Assembly (NCBI GenBank): GCA_016490735.1
Contig: JAEMWC010001612.1
Coordinates: 1 to 64,000, forward strand
Source: Pachyseris speciosa
Lineage: Eukaryota; Cnidaria; Anthozoa; Scleractinia; Pachyseridae
Direction of reading: 5' to 3'
DNA length: 64,000 bases
This document shows, piece after piece, positions 46,601 to 58,600 of this stretch. Each line of letters starts with the position of its first letter. Position 1 is the first letter of the stretch. A program made the position numbers and the translations under genes. A model generated the notes under the pieces. It was not told the origin of the DNA. It saw nothing but the letters and a program-made list of their open reading frames with translations, and did not search any database.

Positions 46601-49600
46601 GTCAATAAGAGGAAAAATCAGTGAAAACCTTATTGTACTTTCGTGATCAAGACTCATCGGTGCCAGCTCTTTTTATGCCTGTTTAAGCAACTAGTCTTTA
46701 TGCTTTAGCATAAAGATTTTATTAAATTCGAGTTTTTTCAGATCCCAACAATGTGCTGTGCCCAGTTTATATTCCAATTTTTCCCCTCAGTGTGCAGTCG
46801 AGAAACGTGCTATGTAAGACTGAAATCCTTTCTGCTCAATATACGTTCCCTTACCCGTTCACCAAACTTTGCTCTTGACAAGAAGTTTGTTCAAAATATC
46901 CCGAAACTCAAGAAAGAAGGACGAACTTTGTGAGATTTGTTTTTGCATTGGGAGGAGGATTTAAGGTATTTTAAAAATTGTTTTCAGTGACATTTTTGTG
47001 ATCATAATACACCTATAGCGATCGACGGAACGTTAAACATTGCGGCCGAAAGTGGAAAAAAAAACAATTAACAGAAGTGGTACAATACAATACAAATTTA
47101 TTGTCAACTCCCCATAGGGGCTTTTCAGAGACAAGTATTAACAGTACAGGTAATCAAAAAAAAAGTATCACAAATTGCTTATCAATAAACTATTAAGAAA
47201 CTATTTACGTATAAATTTATGGCATTAAAAACTATTTACATACAAATTTATGACATTAAAAATTGGTTTAAAAGGAAGGCTTTCATTTTACGTTTAAAAA
47301 TGATAAGAGATTCGCTTAATTTAAAGTGCGGTTTTAACGCATTCCACAATGTTACAGTTCTGTAATAAAAAGATCTCTGTCCCGACTTGGTTTAAAAAGC
47401 GGTATATTAAGCTGGGAAGATGATCTGGTCGTCCGACCACTGATATTCCCTCTAGAGATAAAATTTGAAATAAGGTAGTTTGGTACCTGACCTGTCCTAG
47501 ATTTAAAGGCCAAGATGGCGTCTCTTAGATACAGGTGGGACTTAACTGGTATCCATCTCAGGTCTTTCAGGGCTGGAGATACGTGATCAAACTTCCTCTT
47601 CCCAGAAACTATGCGAGCAGCGAAATTCTGTACTCCTTGTAGTTTGCGTATATTACTGGCAGAAGTATTCGAACAGACGGACGAGCAGTAATATAACTTA
47701 CTAAACACGAGAGAATTAATTATTGTAACAAGTATGTCTTTTCTAAATATATGTTTAACTCGGCTAATTTGCCCTAGGGCAGACATACAAGATGATGCTG
47801 TTTTAATTATGTGGTCGCTGAATGATAGTTTACTATCAAACACTACACCCTAGTCCTTAACAGAGTCGACGGGTAAAAGATCTTTACCCAAGAGGGTAAG
47901 GCGAATTCCTGAAGTTTCGATATCATTTGCCGACTTCCATATACAATCAGTTTAGTCTTGTCCGGGTTCAGGAGTAGCCTATTATTAAAACACCAATTAC
48001 GTAGTTTAATAAGATCATCGTTCATCGCGACCATAGTCGGTTGACAGTCCTGCACTTGGAATGACATAAGCAATTTAGTCTCATCAACGTAGCAGTCCGT
48101 AGAACAGTGTTGTGGGATTGATGGCAAGTCATTGGTGTAAACCGTGAAGAGCAAAGGACCGAGGATGCTTCCTTGGGGAGCACCGTACCTCATTAGCAGG
48201 GGTTCAGAAAGAGCAGCATTTATACGCACAGCTTGGTGCCTGTTTGACAAGTAGCTCTTGAACCACAGGATGGCAGAGGGTGACAAGCCAATATCTTGTA
48301 ACTTTTTAAGCAGAATATCGTGGTTGACACTATCGAATGCCTTGCTCATATCAAGGAGAACTACAGCTAATGTTTTCTTTTGGTCAATTGCGGTGAGAAT
48401 GCGATCAGAAGTGTAGATCAGTGAAGTCTCGGTGGAATGCCACTTTTTATTACCACTTTGATGGGCGGAGAGACGATCGTTCTCTACCAAGTAGGGCATA
48501 AGTTGATTTAAAGCGATACGCTCACATAGTTTTGAAAGAACAGGTAATAGAGATATAGGGCGGTAGTTATTTGGCTTTTCGTGATCGCCTTCTTTCAACA
48601 CGGGGATCACTTCAGCTGTTTTCCACTCAATTGGAAAGGTATTACTTGCGAGGGACTGGTTAATTATGGACGTCACGGACGGTAAAATGGCGGGAAGGCT
48701 ATGCTTGATCATTCGAATGCTAATTTTGTCAATCCCCGGGGCTTTGTCACTTGGCATTAATGTAATTACCTTTTGGACTTCGTCACAATTGACGGGTCTA
48801 AATGAAAATTGTTGTGAAGGGAGGTAGCACCTTGGCACAAAAGATGATTGTGTGGGGTCGTAGCTGCATTCATTTGCCAACGAGTAAATTTTGTCAACTG
48901 TGTTTCGACCGATAGAGTTAAAGAATTCATTAAACTCTTTGGCCAGTGCGTCATCGCTGTCGCTAAAAAACTTTTTCTTCACAGATTTTCTGGGGATACA
49001 TGATCGTATCGTTTTCCAGACGCACCTTGGATTATTGGGATTGCTTCTGATCTGATTTTCAACATGTTCCCGTTCAGCTAATCTTAATTCGCGCTTAACT
49101 TCCCGCTTAAAATTCTTGTAGGCAGCCTATTCCAGGGGATCGTTAGACTTCCTTGCGATCTTTCTCCAGTAATCTTTAGTTCTAATAAAGGAGCGGATCT
49201 CATCGGGGACGCATGGGTTTGGTCGGCTTCGCAATTTAATTTTTTTAATAGGTGCATGGTCGTCTAGGATTGGGTTGAACAATAGATTGAAAGCGTTTAG
49301 TTTATCATCTACGTCCTCAAAACAATCGGTAACCGACCATGGAACGCAGTTCAAGTCAACCAGGAAGGATTCATGGACGAAGTCTTTATAACTTCTAGTA
49401 GTTACATAAACCGGCTTGGAACGCTTTTTCTTTAACCCCAGCGAAATGAAGACCAGATCGTGATCGCTAAATGGAGCAGGTACAACCTTTGCTTCTCTTA
49501 TGAGACTTGTGTTTGAGGCGAGGATAACGTCGATTAATTACTTGGGTCAGATTGAAAATTGAACAAAAATTCATGACCGCCAGAGATCCATAATCTTGAG

Positions 49601-52600
49601 GGTTTAGCAAGTTACAATTTAGGTCTCCTAGGACGTAGACATCGTGGTTTAGCGATAATGCCGAGATAAGAGCATCGCTGAACTCAGCGTCAAAACAATT
49701 TAAATCAGAGTTAGGCGGTCTATATACTGTGCAAATAACAATCGACTTGCAGCGACCAACCTGTACTTGAAGCCACAGCTGGTGAAAGCCCGCAGATGAG
49801 ATGAAAGACAAGTCATATAAATGTTTAGTCTTATAAGATTCTCGAACATATGCACAAACGCCACCGCCAGTCTTTTCATGACGATCGAGGCGATATACAT
49901 CGTAGCCTGGAATTTCCACATCCAAATCCGTAATAGAGTTGTCCAACCAGGTTTCAGAAACGGTGAAGATGTCAAAATCATTTTCTGCCAGAAGGTTTTT
50001 AGTTAAGATGTAATGATCTCTATTTTTTATAGAGCGAGCATTCAGGTGTGCGATCTTTATATCACTCTGTGGCTTCCCAGCGCTGTTTTCATTGACTGGC
50101 ATTCCAGGATTTACTTCTATATCACCAGCAAGAAGGATGAGGTTGAAAGCAAAGGAGGCAGTAGAATTTGAATAATACCGAACTCTGCTCTTGGAAAACC
50201 GTCGGTAGCGACGACTAGTTGGTTTCTTCAGTTTCATTTGAAGCGGGCTCAAGATGGCGGTTAGGCCAGGCTCGAATCGCAGTAACTGTGGTGCTACGTA
50301 GAAGGTCGTGGAAAGGAAATTCGGCTCAAACTGAATATCATCTCCATAGTTAAAGTTATTAAGTCGATCTCTAACCGCTCCAGTGTAGAAAGAGCTTACC
50401 AGGTTGGCTTCTTCAGTTTCATTTGAAGCGGGCTCAAGATGGCGGTTAGGCCAGGCTCGAATCGCAGTAACTGTGGTGCTACGTAGAAGGTCGTGGAAAG
50501 GAAATTCGGCTCAAACTGAATATCATCTCCATAGTTAAAGTTATCAAGTCGATCTCTAACCGCTCCAGTGTAGAAAGAGCTTACCAGGATAAGAAATAAA
50601 ACCGAAATGGACGGAGCAAGACAAAATGCGGCCGCCATGTTGCGAAGACCACTAATTGAAAATTTCAATCCTTCGAGCAACTTTCTTTTGTTTTGAACAG
50701 GTTTCTTGCTTTTTAAGACATTTCACAACTTCAAAGCGCCTATTATAGTTCTGATATTGGACATTGGTTGCTTTCATCATGATATACCTTTTGCAAACAG
50801 CATTTATACACTATCCGACACTATCTAACACTATCCCTGCTCTAGAGAATACGGCTAGTGGAAAAGAAGGTTTCTGTTTTATTCTCTTTCTCTTTCTCTT
50901 AGTTTCGACTAACCTAAGACGAAACACGTTAAACATTGCGGCCGAAAGTGAAAAAAAAAAAAAACAATTAACAGAAGTGGTATTTTGATGAAGAGCACTA
51001 AAATGAGACTAAAATGATTTGTTTCGTTGAGAAAAAATCCACCATCTCATTTAGCATCATTTGTTTCGTCGTTCATTTAGAGGGAGCTGATACAGTCGCG
51101 GACGCGGAGCCAGAAGCAAGAGTAGAAGTAGCAGAAACAGAGGAGGAAGAGAAAGATGGAAATGAGAACCCGGATGTGCTGTATGAAGCGAATGTTATGC
51201 AGGACCAGAGAATCCTGGACGATGATGACGTCATAGTGTACAAATCGAAGTCCGCGGGGAAAGGCGAGGAACTCACAGTTGCGAATGCTTTTGTTTCTAA
51301 CGGGAAAGGTGAGGATGAATGGAAAGTACAAAAAGCTTATCGACTAACAAGGAATTTAGAGAAGATCATGCGTCAAGAACTGAGCAAAACCGAAGTCATG
51401 CCCGATGAGAGAGCAGAAACGGTAAGCAAAGTTTTGTGACAGTAAAAGACAATGACTATGACGGTTGTTAACGTCCCTGTACATGCTTATTAGAGTACTG
51501 CATGGAAAGTTTTAGTGGGAGAAAAAATGGTTATGATAATAATCCTCCGTTACCCTGGCCATAAACCCCAATACTGACGCAGATTTCATTATTCAACTAG
51601 TTAAGTAGCTACATGTAATTTAAAGTGCCTGACTATTTTTGCCATTGTTCACTTCAGGTCACAGATGTTTGGAATATGAGTCTGGAAGACCGCTGGAGTT
51701 TGTACCGGCGATGGCTGGTGGACGCCCGTGAGCATTACCGTCTCACTATTACGATCCTCCAGGATGGATTTCAATGGGATGTTGAAAACCTGAAGAGAGT
51801 TAAAAGCACGTTAGACTTGGAGATACTCAAGCAAGCTGATGTCATTGGCATGACTACAACAGGTAAGTGTGGTAAGGGCACGCCGAGTTTATACATTTAC
51901 CAAATACAAGACGGTGTTCCATGTTCTCTAAGAAACTTATCCACGCGCGTTTGAGGTCAAGAAAAGTTGCTTTTGGGTGTACCAGCGGAACGCGAGTGCG
52001 TTCATCAGTTTTTGTAGACCTCAAAAGTGCATTATTTTCTTAGAGAACATGGAACACCATCTTCTATTTGGTTTAGAATGTAGCATGAAAAAGCGAAAAG
52101 ATTTACTCCTGGGAAGGGGCGGTAACTGGGCTGGCAACACAACATCCGGAACATACGTGCTCTATAATTTCCAGCCGTCAAAATGTGGTAAGAACAAAAC
52201 TGAAGTGGCACACGAGCCGCTAGGCGAGTGTGCCACTAATGTTCGTACCACATGTTGACGCCTTCCGTGATCTATTACTGAACAGACACACGGCAACATG
52301 GAATGTATAATAAAGAAACACAAAAAATGTTAATGACGTCATCTATGCGTCTGTCTTGTAATAGATATAAGTAAGAACCAATCAAAATGCGAGAATAATT
52401 CGGCATATATATTATATAAATAAAATAAATCATGGTCAGATCCAAAAGCGGGTACACAGCAGCTATATTCTAAACTAATATATGTAAGAAGTGGCTGCAG
52501 CGCCTAGATGTGACCTGAAATAGTTCCCTACACAACAGCCACGGTACGTGCTTTGCTTGGTCTCAAACTTGATTAAATTGATGGATAAATTTTAAGGTGT

Positions 52601-55600
52601 CTCGATACAGTTTTTTCTGGACCATACCATGTATTTTAAATAACCTTTTTAACAGTCTTCCCTTAATCGGATCGATATGAAAATTACACCAGTAACTGGA
52701 AATGGATTGAAGCTTTGTATTATGTATTTCTGAAGGCAATCGACATTTCCATGGAAACGATAAACAAAAAAATTGAAAATCGGTAAAACATGACTTTTGC
52801 GCGAACCAGAGGATATGAAAAAGCTGATATCAATGCCTTAAACTATGGTGTATGGCAAGGAGAATATACAAGAATGAAAATATTCTGTATGTTTGATCTC
52901 GAATTAATCGCAAAAACACTTCAAATTATATATTGCGTATTATACAATACGCAATGATTTGCATAATTTAGCAAACTTTTTTTAAACCGTGAATTTGTAA
53001 CGCAACTTTCATACACACCTTTCTTAATCACTAAATTTGAAAGGTTCCGGTGTTTGTTAATGAATCTTTGGGATATTATCAAGCATGAGTATTCAATGTT
53101 TCAAAAACATCTATCGAGCCGTTTTTAAGATTTTTGAAGAAGTGCCCAACATCAAAAATTTACCCGAAAATTAATTATAGTGGGAATTATCGTAATAAAA
53201 AGTCTCGTTCTCAAGTTCGCGTAAAAGAAAACCAACAAAATTTCCATGGCTTCAAAACATATCTTCAAGACACTTTTTGGTATTATTTGAAGTAATTTCA
53301 TCAAAACAGTGTTCAATTGTAGGTTCATTTACTATTATGAGGCAAAAAGTATAATTTGAAATATTTTTACGATTTACTCGAGATCAAACATACAGAATTT
53401 TTTTTATTCTTGTAATATTCTATTTGCCATACGCCATAGTTTAAGGCATTGACATTAGCTTATTCATATCACTGGTTCGTGCAAAATTCATGTTTTACCG
53501 ATTTTCAATTTTTTTGTTTATCATTTCCATGGAAACATCGATTACCTAAAGAAATACATACATACCAAGCTTCAATCCATTTCCAATTACTGACGTAATT
53601 TTCATATCAACCCGATTAAGGGAAGACTGTTAAAAAGCTGATTGAAAATGCTTGTTATGTTCCAGAAAAAAACGGTATGAGACAACTTAATTAAACACGA
53701 TAAGAAATCAGTGCTGGTATTAGATTAGTTTGGAATGCACTAGCGGACAGGGATGTATGAAAAGGTAATTAACCATAGTTAGTGTGATACAGGACCGGAC
53801 CAAATTCTACTATGACCAAATTCTACTATAACTGTGTAAACAATAACGTCGATATTTCCCAAGTTTTTTCTGTTTGCCAGATTGTCATCTCATATGATGC
53901 ATGGCAGTTTTCGTATTTGGCCGCCAAACAAAAATGGTAATGGCGTCATCTAGTAGTAGTAGGCTGAAGAAATTCCGTTAGGAGATAAATCAAGCTGTTT
54001 TATTGACTTCCGCATAGCATAGTCACCAGTAAATATCAATAGTAAGCTTCTTACAGACAGCGAAATTAAATATGAGATCTTCGCTTATGGCGCCTTTCTT
54101 TGAAATGACCACTTTTTAAATTTAGGTGCTGCACAGCGCCGCGATCTTCTCGCCAAGCTGCAACCACGAATAACGATTGTAGAAGAAGCCGCTGAAGTCC
54201 TGGAGTCGCACATTGTTACATCGTTAACTCCTGGATGTCAGCACTTGATTCTGATTGGGGATCATCAGCAACTCCGTCCCAATCCCACAGTCTACGACCT
54301 CGCCAAACATTACAACCTGGACGTGTCACTATTCGAAAGAATGGTGAAGAATGGCATGCCTTTTGAGCGACTGCGTTTACAGCATCGCATGCGACCTGAA
54401 ATCTCTAAGATGCTGGAGCACATTTACGTCAATCCAAAGTTGGAAAATCATGAATCGGTGTTAAATTTTGACAACATCAAGGGCGTGGCTCGTAACATAT
54501 TTTTTGTGAACCACAACGAAAGTGAGGTGGGTACCCAGCTAGGTATCAATATTATACAAGCTGTGATTTTTTGACAATAAAATACATAAGTTGCGACAAT
54601 TCGTCTGTGACGGAAAATTATTAAGTTAATCAAAACTACAAAACCAGTTAAAGAAGGCTTGATTGGAACTTTTTTGTGACAGCTGTTGGTAGGGCAAACA
54701 GCATGTACATGAGCAGTTTCATCTAGCGTGCACACAGAAATATATATGTTTCGTCAGTTTGATAGGTGAATCGGTTCTTGTCATAGTCTCTTGGTTCTTG
54801 TTCAGTTACTGTAATTTAAAGGACACTGTTCGTGTGTACGTCCCTTGTACTCGCGCTCGTTGTGCTCGGTCAAATCTCGAAGGCAGGATTTCGAAGGAGG
54901 AATATAATGGTTCTATCACGGTCGTCTTGCTTTTGCTCTTTCTCTTATTCTCCTCTGCTGTTGCTGTTGTTATTTATTGAAACACATTTTATATTGTTCG
55001 TCTTTACAGGATTTTACTAAGGAAGGAAAAAGCAAGTCAAATAAACATGAAGCCCAGTTCATGGCCGCCCTCTGTCGCTATTTCATCCTTCAAGGCTACA
55101 AGAGAGAGCAAATCACAGTCCTCACAGCCTACACTGGACAGTTATTCCAGCTCAAAAACGAAATGCCTAAAGATTTCTTTGGCGGAGTTCGGGTCTGCGC
55201 GGTGGATAATTTCCAAGGAGAGGAAAATGATATCATTCTTTTATCACTCGTTCGAAGCAATGAAGAAGGCAAAATCGGTTTCCTTCAGATAGAAAACCGG
55301 GTTTGCGTAGCGTTGTCTCGCGCTAATAAGGGTTTTTCTGTATCGGTAACATCAGTCTTTTGGAAAAAAAGAGCGCATTGTGGAGTGGGATCATCAATGA
55401 CTTGCGAGAGCGCGGGAGTGTAGGAAAAGCATTGATGCTGATGTGCCAAAACCACCCGAAAAACGTGATCCAGGCGTCATGTGCTGCTGACTTTCAAAAG
55501 GCACCTGATGGAGGCTGCAGTATACCATGTGCTACGCGACTCGAGTGCGGTCATGTGTGTCATATGATGTGTCATCCATTTGACCCAGAGCACCTAGAAT

Positions 55601-58600
55601 ACGAGTGCCATAAGCCCTGCACTAAGACTTTGTGCGCGCTGAATCATAAGTGCCCCAAGAGATGCTACCAAAAATGCGGGCCTTGTATGGAGCCTTTGGA
55701 AAAGACCCTTCCACTCTGTGGCCATCTTCAAAAGGTTCCTTGCTATATTTGCGAGAACCTTTCCCTAGTCAAATGCCAAACACCTCGTGTGAAAACCTGG
55801 CCATGTGGACATGAAATTGCGACAAAATGTCACGTGGACCCATTGCGCACTCCATGCAAGATTCCTTGCGGTGTGAACTTAAACTGTGGACACCCTTGTG
55901 CTGGTAAGTCTGACGGGAACAAATAACGAACCTAGTTTGTTTATTTTTACCCCGAGAAATTTCAACTCATCGTGAGACTTTATCATATATTTTAAATGTA
56001 TTTTAATTTCCAGCTTTTCTGTTGGTTCTCTTCTCGTGTGTTATCAGCGAATAACACTAATAATTTGTTTTCAGTTTTGTTCGGCTTAACAAGAAATTTC
56101 CTAAAACAGTGGCTAAAATCATTGAATTAATTAGCTCAAATTGCGTTATGCACAGAGTTTGACACGAAACATTTAAGGTGGCTCACAATGAGCAGGTTTA
56201 AAACAGGGGTGAGGGGTGAGAGGTTAGGGGTCAGCCTGGATAACAATGGTTAGCCTGAAGAGCACTCCGGTTAGCCTGAACAACGCCCAGGTTAGCCTGT
56301 TTATGGTGCGGTAATATGCAGGAAGTATTTACTTATAGCTATTTTACTGCTGATTTGTTAGCGCTCGGGCTCGTTGTACAGTGCACATGGCCACATCACC
56401 CAATCCATTTATATTTAATCAAGCAATACTGAAGTAAGTTAGTGAAGAATTTAATAAATCACTTATTCCACTCGAGCTTGCTGAACATCACGTTATCATA
56501 ACAAACGCGACCCATGTCATATTATCACCTAGCCTGTGTCACAGCCGCCCTCCCCGAAAGAAACTAGTGAGGCAATCTCAGATAGTGCAGAGTGCAACGT
56601 ACAGCCATGCCATATCTGACAGGGTGCGGAATAAAGTAACAAATTATGCGGAAATTTTCGGGGGAAAAATGCGTAAAAATGCGTTGATTATGCGGAAAAC
56701 ACACTGGATTATGCGGAAATTTCAACAGTTAATAAAATAGAAAAAGGCTTTCCAATCATGGATGTACCGAACAAAAGTGAAACCAAAAGCACTTCAAAGT
56801 CTTACCCCCATTTTAAGCTCTTTAATAGAATAAACTAAAAAAAAAAACATCGTGTCCGCCAGCTTTGACACATGCTTGATCAGTTTCTGGTATTTGTTGA
56901 CAGGTATTTTTTCATTTAACACAGTTTTTGCAAAGAATTTCGCTCGCAGAATTCGTTGTTGCGTTCATCGATCGTTCGCAGCTTAGTAACCAGGTATTAG
57001 TTTTCAGGCTCTTCGCCAAAAGACGGATAGAACGCCTGGAGGAATTCGCCACGGAAGGAAATGGCGTGTTTTCGTCGCTGTTTTAGGAGAAAAAATACTT
57101 CGAAATATTCAATCTTTTCGGAATTTTTGCTTGTGGGATCGGTAAGCAGCTGCTTTATCGCTAATATAAAACAATTTTTCTATTTTATTCGGACAAAAGC
57201 TCTGATTATGCGGAGGATCACACTAACGATGCTAGAACGCATGCGTATTAAGTGTTGGACTCTACCACGAGGAAAAGCACTCAACGTTAGTGTGTGATCC
57301 CGTATGGAATGTATCTTCCACCTAATATATAGTTGACACTGACACTAACTAGTTTGCACATGCGTTTAGAGCAAATTGCTTTTGTTCTTACGAGAATAGT
57401 ACCACAAGGAAAGCAAAGGGTTTACTGAAACAAATATGTAGAGTTGTCATGTTCACAAACAAGTAACGTAGGCAGAACACGTTTTACATAGGGTACCATG
57501 TATCTGTCTAACCCCACCCCCTCAACTTCTTCGCCTCTAGACTAATTAATTAATTGAAATTAATTAATCAAACAAACATCAAAGTTTACACCTTAGCGCC
57601 GCAGTACCTTATTGCTTTAGCGGCAGTAGCCCCCAAACCATCCAATAGTGCACTCTGCACTAAAAATCGGAGAGACGCGTCGGTGTGTTATCGTTGATAA
57701 TCGTGTCCGAGGTCATGTGACTTTTCCAGGAATGTGTGGAAAATGCCCTGATTGGTTGATCGATTGTTTGCGGTTTAAGAAGGGTAACGTTCGGTAAATT
57801 GTTGAACTCAGCGCTTTGCGTACGCGTTTTACCGGTCTCGCTGACAAATACCTCGAGTGTTGGCTGTAGAGAACACTGGAGATTTGCTACACTTTGTGAG
57901 TGAGATATAAATATGAGTGAGTGAAATATAAATTAGAATTTCGAAGTTGAAAAGCCAGATTATGGCGACAAAATTATTGCGTGAGTTGTTTGTTTTTTAT
58001 CTGTGAACGTTCAAAGGTCATGAAGTATCTCATGCAAAGATCACGTAAAGAGAGTAAGTTCATTTGTTGTCTCTTCGTGTCACGTCAGTTGTTGTGACAC
58101 TGAAATGCTTTAATGCCTGGATAATTTATGCAAGGAACACGATTATCAACAGTAACACAGACGCGTCTCTCCGATTTTTTCTTTCGGGAAGGGCGGCTTT
58201 GACACAGGCTAGTTATCATCTCATATCCAACGCGCTCTCGTGAAATAATTGTTGCCTACTGCGCAGTCTTAATGTTTCTGTCAGGCTGTATCGAGAGGTC
58301 TATCGAGCAATCAAAGTAAAAACCTTAAAAGAGATAGCTTTCCGACCTATGGGAGAGAGATGCAAATATAATGCCTTTGATATTTACTTCTAATCGTACC
58401 TTTTTGTTACGTTTCGGCGGTATATAAGGCGAGTTTGGTGAAGCCATGGTTAGTATTCTGGCGGGAAGTAGTTTAACCAAAATGCCCATTCCTTGGCGAG
58501 ACCAAACGAGCCTGATATTTCGCCGAAGCGTACTAAAGAAAGGTACGATTAGGTATTTGCCGTACCCAAATTCGGCCAAGTGACCATGATACTGTAGCCA

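Noticed and set aside
51977..52258. 93-codon + strand ORF after exon 7 of copy 3
   Set aside because: It lies wholly within two hairpin repeats, and its frame ends with the inverted arm.
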